Source: an uncultured Oscillospiraceae bacterium
GTDB taxonomy: Bacteria > Bacillota > Clostridia > Oscillospirales > Oscillospiraceae
NCBI GenBank assembly: GCA_934613505.1
Contig: CAKTTB010000005.1
Span: forward strand, 62,001-126,000
Reading direction: 5' to 3'
DNA: 64,000 nucleotides
Shown here: positions 1 to 8,581 of the stretch, one piece after another
Layout: every line of letters begins with the position of its first letter
How positions within the stretch are numbered: position 1 is the stretch's first letter
Made by a program: the position numbers and the translations under genes
The notes under the pieces: model-generated
What the model was told of the DNA's origin: nothing
The model's database searches: none
Seen by the model: the letters and a program-made list of their open reading frames with translations, nothing else

Positions 1-195
1 GAGGACGATACGCTGGCCGACGCTCTTTCCACGGCCCTGTTCGTCATGGGCTTTGACGAGGGTCAGGCTCTCTGGCGTTCCGGTACGCTTCCCTTTGAAG
101 CCGTCTGGATGCTGCAGGACGGCAGCGTTTATCTGACGCCCGGCCTTTCCGGCAGCTACCGCTCCGAGCGTGCGTTTCAGGTGATCGCATCATGA
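1..195 (+). CDS. apbE: FAD:protein FMN transferase ApbE, C-terminal part (5' end outside window)
   Basis: Only the last 64 codons are in the window. The reading frame opens at base 1 and stops at 193-195. The residues ADALSTALFVMG match the conserved C-terminal motif of ApbE flavin transferases, which attach FMN to a threonine of target proteins. The stop overlaps the next start at 192 (ATGA), so it heads or belongs to the rnf operon. This fits the family role: RnfD and RnfG downstream both carry candidate flavinylation threonines. The N-terminal domain and any lipoprotein signal cannot be seen. Confidence 0.85.
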   Translation, partial: EDDTLADALSTALFVMGFDEGQALWRSGTLPFEAVWMLQDGSVYLTPGLSGSYRSERAFQVIAS

Positions 196-560
196 AGCAG
201 AGAACATGGATCCTTATTTTTGCGGCGCTGGCCGCCGCGTGCCTGCTCGTGTGGCTTCTGCCGGGCAGGCAGGCGAAGCTCGCCGCCGTCTATCAGGATG
301 GGCAGCTCATCGCGCAGCTCGACCCGCATAAGGACACGCAGCTGCGCGTCAGCGGCCCGGCTGGCGAGAATATCATCACCGTATCCGGCGGCGAGATCCG
401 CGTCACAAAGGCGGACTGCCCCGATCAGCTCTGCGTGCTGCATGGGCCGCTCGCCGAGCGCGGCGGGCCGATTGTCTGTCTGCCGAACCATCTGTCCGTG
501 CAGTGGCTGCACGGCAGCTCCGGCGTCGACGCCGTCAGCGGAACAGGAGGTCTTTCATGA
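192..560 (+). CDS. NusG domain II-containing small membrane-anchored protein of the rnf operon
   Basis: A 122-residue protein with one N-terminal hydrophobic segment (about residues 5-24) followed by a small beta-rich domain. The domain contains CPDQLCVLHG and IVCLPNHLSV, the paired-cysteine pattern of NusG domain II family proteins (PF07009). Such genes are common beside rnf clusters in Firmicutes, but their biochemical role is not established. It overlaps apbE by four bases at its start and the Gx gene by four bases at its end, so translation is probably coupled. The N-terminal segment suggests the domain lies outside the membrane. Confidence 0.75.
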   Translation: MKQRTWILIFAALAAACLLVWLLPGRQAKLAAVYQDGQLIAQLDPHKDTQLRVSGPAGENIITVSGGEIRVTKADCPDQLCVLHGPLAERGGPIVCLPNHLSVQWLHGSSGVDAVSGTGGLS

Positions 561-1099
561 AGCTTCGCAAGCTGACGCTGACCGCCGTTCTGACCGCTGC
601 GGCGCTCGTCATGTTCGTCCTGGAAAGCCAGCTGCCGCCGCTGACCATGATCCCCGGCATCAAGCCCGGGCTTTCCAATATCTTTACACTGTTCACCATG
701 GAAGCGCTCGGACCGGGCTGGGCCTTTGGCCTGTTCCTGGTCCGCGTGGTGCTGGGGAGCATGATCACCGGTCAGCTCTCCGCGCTTTTTTACAGTCTGG
801 CGGGCGGACTTGCCGCGTATGCGGTGATGCTCGCCCTGCGGCGGCCGCTTCACGGCCCGCAGCTGTGGGTCCGGAGCGTGCTGTGTGCCATCACGCACAA
901 TCTCGGACAGCTGGCTGCGGCGTCCGTCATTGCCGCGACCCGCGCAGTATGGTATTACCTGCCGGTCCTGACACTGGCAGCGATAGCGGCCGGGGCCTTT
1001 ACCGGCCTCTGCGCGCAGCTGATCCTCAGCCGCCTGCGCAGAGCCGGATTCGTCCCGGCGAAAACGAGTAAGAGGAGGAAACAAACGGATGAGACCTAA
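557..1099 (+). CDS. Gx transmembrane / heptaprenyl diphosphate synthase component I family protein
   Basis: A 180-residue, strongly hydrophobic protein with about five membrane segments. It has the PGIKPGLSNIFTLF motif typical of the family annotated as heptaprenyl diphosphate synthase component I (PF07456). The start at 557 is chosen because it forms an ATGA overlap with the preceding stop and follows AGGAGG at 546-551. These proteins resemble small substrate-specific membrane components and are regularly found between NusG-II and rnf genes. An enzymatic prenyl synthase role is doubtful from sequence alone. It overlaps rnfC by eleven bases. Confidence 0.7.
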   Translation: MKLRKLTLTAVLTAAALVMFVLESQLPPLTMIPGIKPGLSNIFTLFTMEALGPGWAFGLFLVRVVLGSMITGQLSALFYSLAGGLAAYAVMLALRRPLHGPQLWVRSVLCAITHNLGQLAAASVIAATRAVWYYLPVLTLAAIAAGAFTGLCAQLILSRLRRAGFVPAKTSKRRKQTDET

Positions 1100-2432
1100 A
1101 ATGCATGGCGTACACGTGCCGAACCGCAAATATACGGCGGAGTTGGCCGCGCTGCGCCTGCCCATCCCGGAGACAGTGGAGATCCCGATGTCCATGCACA
1201 TCGGCGCGCCCGCCATTCCGGTCGTCAAGCCCGGCGACAAGGTCAAGGTCGGGCAGCTCATCGGCAAGGCCGGCGGCTTCGTCTCCGCGCCCATCTATGC
1301 CAGCGTATCCGGCACCGTCAAAAAGATCAACCAGGCAGTCGCCTCCAGCGGCCGTCTGATGCAGACCGTCGTCATCGAATCCGACGGCGAGCAGACGCTT
1401 CTGGAGGAGCTTCACCCGCCGAAGCTCGACACCATGCAGGACTTTCTCGACGCCGTCCGCGAAAGTGGCCTTGTCGGTCTCGGCGGCGCGGGCTTCCCGA
1501 CCGTCGTCAAGCTGACCGTCAAGAACCTGGAGCAGGTCAAGGCCGTCATCATCAACGGCGCGGAGTGCGAGCCGTACATCACCTCCGACACCCGCACGAT
1601 GCTCGACCGCTCGCAGGAGGTCCTCGAGGGCGCGCGGCTGGTGCAGCATTTCCTGCAGGTCAAGCGCGTGATCTTCGCGATCGAAGACAACAAGCCCTTC
1701 TGTGTCCGGACCTACCGCAAGCTTGTCAAGGACGAGCCGTGCATGGAGGTATGCCCCCTCAAATCGCTCTACCCGCAGGGCGGCGAAAAAGTGCTGATCT
1801 ACAACACCATCGGTGAGGTCGTCCCCGAGGGCAAGCTCCCGCTGGACGTCGGCGCGATCGTCCTCAACTGCACCACGCTCGCCAACATCGCGCGGTACTG
1901 CAAGACCGGCATCCCGCTCGTTGAAAAGTGCATCACGGTCGACGGCTCCGCCGTCGCCAAGCCGAAGAACGTCATCGTCCCCATCGGCATGCGCATCGGC
2001 GACGTGTTTGAGGCCTGCGGCGGCTTCTGTGAGGAGCCGAAGAAGGTCCTCTACGGCGGCCCGATGATGGGTATCGCCGTGCCGGATCTCGACCAGCCCG
2101 TCCTGAAAAACACCAACGCCATTCTGGCTCTGACGGAAAAGGACGCCGTTCTGCCTGAGCCGACCGCCTGCATCCGCTGCGGCCGCTGCCTCCGCCACTG
2201 TCCGCTGCGGCTCATGCCGTCGCAGATCGAATCGGCCTACAACGCCGGCAACATGGAAAAGCTGCAGGAGCTGAAGGTCAACCTCTGCATGGAGTGCGGC
2301 TGCTGCTCGTACGGCTGCCCCGCCCACCGGCCGCTGGTACAGACCAATAAGCTGGCCAAGGCGAAGCTCGCCGCATGGCGCAAGGCGCAGAGCGAAAAGC
2401 TGGACGCCGGAAAGGAGGCCGTCAAGAAATGA
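1089..2432 (+). CDS. rnfC: Electron transport complex subunit RnfC
   Basis: A 447-residue peripheral subunit that takes electrons between NADH/ferredoxin and the membrane part of the Rnf complex. The N-terminal region is barrel-sandwich/biotinyl-like (about 30-100). The central part has glycine-rich nucleotide/FMN-binding sequence including GLGGAGFPT, as in NuoF-like Rnf subunits. Two CxxCxxCxxxC ferredoxin motifs lie near residues 361-372 and 399-411. The clostridial form is shorter than the gamma-proteobacterial one, which has long C-terminal repeats; none are present here. The stop overlaps rnfD (ATGA). First gene of the canonical clostridial order rnfCDGEAB. Confidence 0.95.
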   Translation: MRPKMHGVHVPNRKYTAELAALRLPIPETVEIPMSMHIGAPAIPVVKPGDKVKVGQLIGKAGGFVSAPIYASVSGTVKKINQAVASSGRLMQTVVIESDGEQTLLEELHPPKLDTMQDFLDAVRESGLVGLGGAGFPTVVKLTVKNLEQVKAVIINGAECEPYITSDTRTMLDRSQEVLEGARLVQHFLQVKRVIFAIEDNKPFCVRTYRKLVKDEPCMEVCPLKSLYPQGGEKVLIYNTIGEVVPEGKLPLDVGAIVLNCTTLANIARYCKTGIPLVEKCITVDGSAVAKPKNVIVPIGMRIGDVFEACGGFCEEPKKVLYGGPMMGIAVPDLDQPVLKNTNAILALTEKDAVLPEPTACIRCGRCLRHCPLRLMPSQIESAYNAGNMEKLQELKVNLCMECGCCSYGCPAHRPLVQTNKLAKAKLAAWRKAQSEKLDAGKEAVKK

Positions 2433-3334
2433 ATCTCATAATTTCTGCTTCCCCGCATATTGATTCCGGCGCAACGACCCGGAAGATCATGGGCGACGTT
2501 CTGATCGCCCTGTGTCCGGCGCTCATCGCCGCCGTGATCATCTTCGGCTGGCGCGCACTTCTGGTCACGGCCGTGTGTGCCGCCGCGTGCGTCTTCTTTG
2601 AGTGGGGCTTTGAAAAGCTTTGCCATAAGCCGTCCACCATCGATGATCTGTCCGCCGTGGTGACGGGCGTCATTCTGGCGTACAATCTGCCGGTCACGAT
2701 CCCGCTGTGGCAGGCCGTGTTCGGCTGTCTTGTCGCCATCGTCGCCGTCAAACAGCTGTTTGGCGGCATCGGCAAAAACTTTGCCAACCCCGCTCTCGTC
2801 GGCAGAATCGTTCTGTTTTTGTCCTTCTCCAAGACCATGACCGCATGGGTCTTCCCCGACGCGGTCTCCTCGGCGACGCCTCTTGCCCAGCTGGCCGCGG
2901 GCCAGTCGCCCGACTTCATGCAGCTGCTGCTCGGCAATCACGGCGGCTGCATCGGTGAGACGTGTGCGCTGGCGCTGCTGCTCGGCGGCGCGTATCTTCT
3001 CATCCGCGGCGTCATCACGTGGCACACGCCCGTGAGCTTCATCGGCACGGTGTTCGTTCTGTCGCTGATCCTTGGTCAGGACGCCGCACGGCAGATCCTG
3101 TCCGGCGGTCTGCTGCTCGGTGCGTTTTTCATGGCGACCGATTATGTGACCGCGCCGCAGACGCCCTGGGGCCGCGCACTCTTCGGCATCGGCGCAGGCC
3201 TCCTGACCTGCCTCATCCGCTTCTACGGCAGCTACGCCGAGGGCGTGTCGTTCGCGATTTTGTTCATGAACATCCTGACGCCGTACCTGTCCAAGTGGAC
3301 CGCGAGCAAGCCGTTTGGAGGTGCAAAGGCATGA
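2429..3334 (+). CDS. rnfD: Electron transport complex membrane subunit RnfD
   Basis: A 301-residue integral membrane subunit related to NqrB. The start at 2429 is preferred over upstream in-frame codons because it overlaps the rnfC stop by four bases and follows AAAGGAGG. About nine hydrophobic segments are visible. The motif SSATPL places a candidate covalent FMN threonine at about residue 150; FMN attachment at this place is family knowledge. ApbE encoded upstream would supply the modification. Ends with an ATGA overlap into rnfG. Role: redox-driven sodium or proton transport. Confidence 0.95.
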   Translation: MNLIISASPHIDSGATTRKIMGDVLIALCPALIAAVIIFGWRALLVTAVCAAACVFFEWGFEKLCHKPSTIDDLSAVVTGVILAYNLPVTIPLWQAVFGCLVAIVAVKQLFGGIGKNFANPALVGRIVLFLSFSKTMTAWVFPDAVSSATPLAQLAAGQSPDFMQLLLGNHGGCIGETCALALLLGGAYLLIRGVITWHTPVSFIGTVFVLSLILGQDAARQILSGGLLLGAFFMATDYVTAPQTPWGRALFGIGAGLLTCLIRFYGSYAEGVSFAILFMNILTPYLSKWTASKPFGGAKA

Positions 3335-3873
3335 AAAATACACAGGAAATCCGCAAGTCCATTGTGGTTCTCGTCGTGATCTGCCTGCTGACGTCAGCGG
3401 CGCTCGCCGTCGTCAACCACTTCACCGCGCCCGTGTCGGCCGCCAATGCCGCCGCACGCGAACAGCAGGCCCGGCTGGACGCCGTGCCGGAGGCTGCCTC
3501 CTTCGAGCCGATCGAGCTGGCGCTCCCCGACGGCGTCGTCGGCGCCTACACCGCGCTGGACGCGTCTGGCACGCCTCTCAGCTATCTCTTCACCGTCGAG
3601 GGCAAGGGCTTCGGCGGCACCATTCAGGTGCTGTGCGTCATCGGCAGCGACGGTCTCATCCGCACCTGCCGCACAATGGACGTCTCGTCCGAGACGACGA
3701 CGCTCGGCGGTCAAACGGCAAGCGAGAGCTATACCGGCCAGTATGCCGGGCAGGACACTTCCCTCTCCGGCGTCAGCGCCATCTCCGGCGCGACCATCAC
3801 CTCCACCGCCTACCGCGGCTGCGTGGAGACGGCGTTTGAAGCGTTCGAGCTTGTAAAGGAGGCGCAGAAATGA
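3331..3873 (+). CDS. rnfG: Electron transport complex flavoprotein subunit RnfG
   Basis: A 180-residue protein with one N-terminal membrane anchor (about residues 9-30) and an external FMN-binding domain. The segment SAISGATITSTA contains the SGAT flavinylation motif; the acceptor would be Thr155. It is therefore the second expected ApbE target in this operon. It overlaps both rnfD and rnfE by four bases. Length and motif agree with clostridial RnfG. Confidence 0.95.
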   Translation: MKNTQEIRKSIVVLVVICLLTSAALAVVNHFTAPVSAANAAAREQQARLDAVPEAASFEPIELALPDGVVGAYTALDASGTPLSYLFTVEGKGFGGTIQVLCVIGSDGLIRTCRTMDVSSETTTLGGQTASESYTGQYAGQDTSLSGVSAISGATITSTAYRGCVETAFEAFELVKEAQK

Positions 3874-4544
3874 GTAAATTACAAAACTTTCTGAAGGGTC
3901 TCATCAAGGAAAACCCCGTTCTCGTCCTCGTCCTCGGCACCTGCCCGACGCTGGCGATCTCTACCTCGATCGTTGCGGCCTTCGGCATGGGCATTGCCGC
4001 CACCGCCGTTCTGATCCTGTCCAACATGGCCATTTCTGCCATCCGCAAGGTCGTTCCCGATCCGGTGCGCATCCCGTGCTACATTGTCGTCATCGCGGGC
4101 TTTGTCACCGTGGTCGAGCTGGTCATGGAGGCCTACGCCTTCAGCCTGTACCAGTCGCTCGGCGTCTATCTGTCTCTGATCGTCGTCAACTGCATCATTC
4201 TCGGCCGTGCCGAGATGTACGCGAGCAAGCACGGCGTCGTGGATTCCGCCATTGACGGCGCGGGCATGGGTCTTGGCTTCACGCTCGCCATCTGCGCCAT
4301 GGCCGTCATCCGTGAGACGCTCGGTGCCGGCACGTTCTGCGGCTATCCCGTCCCCTGGTTCCATGACAACCCCATCGGTATCCTGACCATGGCGCCGGGC
4401 GGCTTCTTCGTCTTCGGCTGCATGATTGCGCTCATCAACAAGATCTCCAAGGGCAAAGCCATCAAGAAGAAAGAATTTGGCTGCGCCGGCTGCCCGGGCT
4501 GCGGCAAGGGTGCCTGCGAAGGAAAGGGGGCAGCTGAGAAATGA
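3870..4544 (+). CDS. rnfE: Electron transport complex membrane subunit RnfE, with a cysteine-rich tail
   Basis: A 224-residue integral membrane subunit of the RnfE/NqrD family with about six membrane helices. The conserved half-channel motif MYASKHGVVDSAIDGAGMGLGF is present around residues 113-134. After the last helix comes a short soluble tail with four cysteines in a CxxCxxCxxxxC arrangement (FGCAGCPGCGKGAC). This could bind a metal or iron-sulfur cluster; typical RnfE proteins end near the last helix. It overlaps rnfG and rnfA by four bases each. Confidence 0.93.
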   Translation: MSKLQNFLKGLIKENPVLVLVLGTCPTLAISTSIVAAFGMGIAATAVLILSNMAISAIRKVVPDPVRIPCYIVVIAGFVTVVELVMEAYAFSLYQSLGVYLSLIVVNCIILGRAEMYASKHGVVDSAIDGAGMGLGFTLAICAMAVIRETLGAGTFCGYPVPWFHDNPIGILTMAPGGFFVFGCMIALINKISKGKAIKKKEFGCAGCPGCGKGACEGKGAAEK

Positions 4545-5134
4545 AAACCATGATCCTTGTCATCCTGACCGCCGCGATCACGAATAACTACGTGCTTGTC
4601 AAGTTCCTCGGCATCTGCCCGTTCCTCGGCGTCTCCAAGAAGCTCGATCAGGCCACCGGCATGTCGCTCGCCGTCATCTTCGTCGAGGTGCTGGCAACCG
4701 CCGTCACATGGCCGATCTATCATTTCCTGCTGGCCGGCAAGGTCGATTTCACCTATATGGAGACCGTCGTCTTCATTCTGGTCATCGCTGCCCTCGTCCA
4801 GCTGGTCGAGATCGTTCTCAAGCGCTATGTTCCCGCGCTCCATAAATCCCTCGGCGTCTATCTGCCGCTCATCACCACCAACTGCGGCGTTCTTGGCGTC
4901 ACGATGAACGTCATTTCCGACGGCATGAACTACGGCGAAGCGCTCCTGACCGCCCTCGGCTGCGGCCTCGGCTTCTTCCTTGCAATGGTGCTGTTCTCCG
5001 GCGTCCGGTCGCGCGTGGAAGAGGCGGAGCCGCCCAAGAGCTTTGAGGGGCTGCCCATTACCCTGATCTCGGCAGCCATCGTTTCCCTGTCATTTTTCGG
5101 ACTGACCGGCATCATTGACCGGCTGTTCGGTTAA
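4541..5134 (+). CDS. rnfA: Electron transport complex membrane subunit RnfA
   Basis: A 197-residue integral membrane subunit of the RnfA/NqrE family, about six helices, starting in the four-base overlap with rnfE. Conserved segments AAITNNYVLVKFLGICPFLGVS and LPLITTNCGVLGV hold the family cysteines thought to ligate the intramembrane [2Fe-2S] cluster between RnfA and RnfE. Separated from rnfB by 12 bases containing the AAGGAGG ribosome-binding site. Confidence 0.95.
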   Translation: MKTMILVILTAAITNNYVLVKFLGICPFLGVSKKLDQATGMSLAVIFVEVLATAVTWPIYHFLLAGKVDFTYMETVVFILVIAALVQLVEIVLKRYVPALHKSLGVYLPLITTNCGVLGVTMNVISDGMNYGEALLTALGCGLGFFLAMVLFSGVRSRVEEAEPPKSFEGLPITLISAAIVSLSFFGLTGIIDRLFG

Positions 5135-5146
5135 GGAGGCGGCCCC

Positions 5147-5977
5147 ATGGAAATTCTGATCCCGATCCTGGCTGTTACGATCATCGGCCTCATCTGCGGC
5201 GTCGGACTTGCCGTCGCCTCCAGCGTGATGGCTGTCAAAGAGGATTCCCGCTTTGCCGAGATCCGCGAATGCCTGCCCGGCGCAAACTGCGGCGCGTGCG
5301 GCTACACCGGCTGTGACGGCTACGCCAAGGCGCTGCTGGAGCCCGGTACGAAAACCAATCTCTGCGTTCCCGGCGCAGGCGCGGTCGCGTCGAAGCTCGC
5401 TTCTCTGCTCGGCGTAGAGGCGGAGGACGTCACGACGAAGATCGCCGTCGTCCAGTGCGCCGGCACGTGCGAAGCCACCTCGGTCAAGGCCGACTACCGC
5501 GGTATTGAGTCCTGCGCGGCGGCAAAGATCTTCTACGGCGGCCGCGGAAAATGCATCTTCGGCTGCATGGGCTTCGGTGACTGCGCCAAGGCCTGTCCGC
5601 AGCAGGCGATCTCCATGCGCGGCGGCATCGCCTTCGTCAGTCAGCCCAAGTGCATCGGCTGCGGCATCTGCGCGCAGACCTGCCCGCAGAAGATCATTGA
5701 GGTCGTCCCCGACGTCATCCGCACCGAGGTCATCTGCTCGAGTCTGCATAACGGCCCCTATACCCGCAAGGTCTGCTCCAACGGCTGCATCGCCTGCCAC
5801 AAGTGCGAAAAAGCCTGCCCGCACGGCGCAATCACCGTCGATAATTACCTTGCCCGCATCAACTGGGACGTCTGCACCGGCTGCGGCGAATGCGCTAAGG
5901 TCTGCCCGACCGGCGCCATGGTCTACGGCGATTTCTCCGGTGCCTCCAAGCGCGCCACCAAACGCACCACCGCCTGA
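5147..5977 (+). CDS. rnfB: Electron transport complex ferredoxin-like subunit RnfB
   Basis: A 276-residue subunit that receives electrons from reduced ferredoxin. It has an N-terminal membrane anchor (about 1-25), then a 4Fe-4S domain (ECLPGANCGACGYTGCDGY, near 38-56), followed by several ferredoxin-type CxxCxxCxxxCP repeats (about 135-265). Last gene of the operon; a 15-bp perfect hairpin starts 16 bases after the stop. The gene order C-D-G-E-A-B is the one known from acetogenic and fermentative clostridia. Confidence 0.95.
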   Translation: MEILIPILAVTIIGLICGVGLAVASSVMAVKEDSRFAEIRECLPGANCGACGYTGCDGYAKALLEPGTKTNLCVPGAGAVASKLASLLGVEAEDVTTKIAVVQCAGTCEATSVKADYRGIESCAAAKIFYGGRGKCIFGCMGFGDCAKACPQQAISMRGGIAFVSQPKCIGCGICAQTCPQKIIEVVPDVIRTEVICSSLHNGPYTRKVCSNGCIACHKCEKACPHGAITVDNYLARINWDVCTGCGECAKVCPTGAMVYGDFSGASKRATKRTTA

Positions 5978-5992
5978 TCCTCTGTATATACC

Positions 5993-6024
5993 AAATCGGC
6001 AGCCACCTTGGTGGCTGCCGATTT
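5993..6024. terminator. Bidirectional intrinsic terminator between rnfB and the FGGY kinase operon
   Basis: Perfect 15-bp inverted repeat (5993-6007 with 6010-6024) with a two-base centre. It has A and T ends on both sides, so it can serve the plus-strand rnf operon and the convergent minus-strand operon. Confidence 0.9.
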
Positions 6025-6040
6025 CTTTATTCATGAAATA

Positions 6041-7570
6041 TCAATTTTTTCCTGCTTCTGCAGCATAACGGTAATAGGGCAGCAGCGCCTCATACGCTTT
6101 CTCAAACGCTTCCTTCACCGCTCCGTACTGCGCCGCACGCTTCTCATCCGGCGTATAGGTGTGCTCGATCCGGATCATATCGTCGATCACGTCGAAATCC
6201 CGGTACAGCCCGACGCCAACGCCGCCGGTCACAGCCGCGCCCATGGAGGTAGCTTCCTCCAGAAGCACCGGCGTATGCACCGTAGCCTCATAAATATCCG
6301 CCATGATCTGACACCAGACATCGCCCTTGGCACCGCCGCCGATCACCAGCATCTCCCGGATTGGCAGATTGCTCCGCAGGCACTCGAGGATCACATTCAG
6401 ATTCATCGTCACGCCTTCCAGAACCGCACGGATCATATCGCAGCGGCGGCTCTCCATTCGAAGGCCGAGCCATGCCGCAGATGCCTGCGGATTCCAGCGC
6501 GGCGCGCGTTCGCCCAGCAGATACGGCAGAAACAGCACGCCGTTTGCGCCGACCGGGCTTTGCGCTGCCTGCCGGTTCATCCGTGCGTAGACGCCGTCGC
6601 CGCCATGCGCCGCCTGTTCCGTTTCCAGCTGGCAGACCTGCTGCTTCAGCCAGTTATAGGCGCCGCCGGCGGACTGCATCGTCCCGTTCGGCGCATACAG
6701 CCCCGGCACGATATGCGCCCAGGTCACCGTCCGCATCTGTTTGTCGAATACCGGCTCCTCGCTCGTCGACGCGATCCACGCAGACGAGCCGACATAGCTG
6801 AAGGTCCGCCCCGGCCGGATGGAGCCTGCGCCTACGTTCGCGCAGACGCCGTCGCCGCCGCCCATTACAACGGGCGTGTCCACGGCAAGGCCGGTCTGCT
6901 CCGCGGCCCAGCGCGTCACGCCGCCTGCCACAAAGGTCGACGGAACGATCTGCGGCAGCTTTTCGCCGTCGATCCCGGCACACGCCACGATCTTCTCCGA
7001 CCACTGCAGCTTCTGCAGATCCATGCAGCCATTCGAGGTCGCATCCGACGGCTCCGTGTACCAGTTCCCAGTCAGACGCAAGACAATGAAATCCTTCGCA
7101 TTGAGCGTCTTATATGTCTTTGCGTAGATCTCCGGCTCATGGTCCCGCACCCACATCAGCTTCTGAATACCGTAGGACGCCGTATTCCGGTGTCCTGCGA
7201 TCCGGTAAAAATCCCAGTCGGAAATTTCCCTGGCGATCGCCTGCTGCTGCTCCTGCGCGCGCTGATCCGCCCAGATGATTGACGGGCGGAGCGGATGGCC
7301 TGCTTTGTCCACGCACAGGCAGCCCATCATCTGTCCGGAAAACGAAACTGCCGCGATCTGCGCCGGCTCGATCGCCGCCTTCGCGATCAGATTCCGGGTC
7401 GTTGTACAGATAGCCCGCCACCAGTCCTCCGGATCCTGCTCCGCCCAGATTTCATGGAAATAATGGCACCCATAGGAATAGACCTCACTGGCGACCAGCG
7501 CTCCGCTTTCACTGAACAGCGTTGCCTTATTTCCGGATGTACCAAGATCATGTGCCAAAATATACTTCAT
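6041..7570 (-). CDS. FGGY-family carbohydrate kinase (xylulokinase-like)
   Basis: A 509-residue ATP-dependent sugar or polyol kinase. The N-terminal phosphate-binding motif AHDLGTSGNKATLF and the second-domain motif GGGDGVCANVGAG, which has the likely catalytic aspartate, are intact. The late glycine-rich adenosine motif VIGGGAKGDVW is also present. Overall it is closest to xylulokinases, but FGGY substrate specificity cannot be read from sequence. It is the last gene of the operon GRE-activase-ABC transporter-kinase. The imported compound is therefore probably phosphorylated by this enzyme, before or after the radical step. Confidence 0.85.
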   Translation of the reverse strand: MKYILAHDLGTSGNKATLFSESGALVASEVYSYGCHYFHEIWAEQDPEDWWRAICTTTRNLIAKAAIEPAQIAAVSFSGQMMGCLCVDKAGHPLRPSIIWADQRAQEQQQAIAREISDWDFYRIAGHRNTASYGIQKLMWVRDHEPEIYAKTYKTLNAKDFIVLRLTGNWYTEPSDATSNGCMDLQKLQWSEKIVACAGIDGEKLPQIVPSTFVAGGVTRWAAEQTGLAVDTPVVMGGGDGVCANVGAGSIRPGRTFSYVGSSAWIASTSEEPVFDKQMRTVTWAHIVPGLYAPNGTMQSAGGAYNWLKQQVCQLETEQAAHGGDGVYARMNRQAAQSPVGANGVLFLPYLLGERAPRWNPQASAAWLGLRMESRRCDMIRAVLEGVTMNLNVILECLRSNLPIREMLVIGGGAKGDVWCQIMADIYEATVHTPVLLEEATSMGAAVTGGVGVGLYRDFDVIDDMIRIEHTYTPDEKRAAQYGAVKEAFEKAYEALLPYYRYAAEAGKN

Positions 7571-7603
7571 ATTTCTCTCCTGATTCAGCGCCCTTACAGC
7601 CGC

Positions 7604-8581
7604 TTATTTTGCATGGCTATGCCGGATACGGTCGTACAGGACCGCCGCGATGATAATCGCACCGGTGATCACCTTCTGCATCCATTCCTGCAGGCCGAAA
7701 ATGACCATGCAGTTCACAATGACTGCAAGCAGCACCGTACCGAAAATCGTTCCGCCGATGTTTCCGTCACCGCCGGTAAAGCTAGTGCCGCCGATGATGA
7801 CCGCGGTGATCGCGTCCGTCTCCAGCGCTGTCGCGCAGGACGGCACGCCGGAATACATTCTTGCTGCCATGATCACGCCCGCAAGTGCCGTGAACACACC
7901 GGAAAGCACAAACGAGAAGATCGTTGTTGCGGCCAGATTGATGCCGGAGAATTTTGCCGCCTCTGCATTGCCGCCGACCGCGAAAACATCGCGGCCGATA
8001 TTTGTCTTATTCAGAATAAACCAGCAGGCCACGAAAGCCAGCACCGCGATCAGCAGCACGCTGGGGATCCCAAGCAGCTTTCCATTGCCGACCGCGATCA
8101 CCGGATGCAGGGGGTCGATCGGCAGCGGGTAGCCGCGATTGAGCGCGATCGCAAATCCGCGCAGGATCGTCGTCATGCCGAGCGTCGCAATAAAGGAGTG
8201 AATCTTGCCTTTTGCGACAATCACGCCGTTGATCACACCGATTAGTCCGCCTGCAGCCAGCGTCAGAAGGATCGCCGGCACACTGCCGACACCCATGCTG
8301 ATCAGCCACGCCAGAAGCATGGTCGCCAGCGCGCACAGCGCGCCCTGACTCAAGTCGATATTCCCGCTGATGATCACAAACGTCATGCCAAGGCCGGCAA
8401 AGAACGTCGTATTGTTATTGATCAGCAGCTGCAGCAGGTTCTTGGAGTTCAGGAAGACCGGATTATAGATCGAGGTCACCGTCATCATGGCAATGATGAC
8501 GATCACAAGACCTCCGTAATTTTTCAGGAACCGGCCGATCGCCGTGTGGCCCAATTTTCCCTCTTTTGCACTCTGTTTCAT
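7604..8581 (-). CDS. Sugar ABC transporter permease (RbsC family)
   Basis: A 325-residue permease with about eight to ten membrane segments and the family sequence FVIISGNIDLSQGALCALATML. It starts in a four-base overlap with the ATPase gene stop (ATGA) and is followed after 33 bases by the kinase. With the substrate-binding lipoprotein and the two-domain ATPase it forms a complete CUT2-type importer. CUT2 systems take up monosaccharides and some non-sugar ligands. The substrate here is unknown but should match the adjacent radical enzyme and kinase. Confidence 0.9.
   Translation of the reverse strand: MKQSAKEGKLGHTAIGRFLKNYGGLVIVIIAMMTVTSIYNPVFLNSKNLLQLLINNNTTFFAGLGMTFVIISGNIDLSQGALCALATMLLAWLISMGVGSVPAILLTLAAGGLIGVINGVIVAKGKIHSFIATLGMTTILRGFAIALNRGYPLPIDPLHPVIAVGNGKLLGIPSVLLIAVLAFVACWFILNKTNIGRDVFAVGGNAEAAKFSGINLAATTIFSFVLSGVFTALAGVIMAARMYSGVPSCATALETDAITAVIIGGTSFTGGDGNIGGTIFGTVLLAVIVNCMVIFGLQEWMQKVITGAIIIAAVLYDRIRHSHAK

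Noticed and set aside
1026..2327. 433-codon open frame opposite rnfC
   Set aside because: No motif; the plus-strand RnfC is complete with both Fe-S motifs.
6008..7282. 424-codon plus-strand open frame opposite the FGGY kinase
   Set aside because: Begins inside the terminator and has no domain; the kinase on the minus strand is intact.
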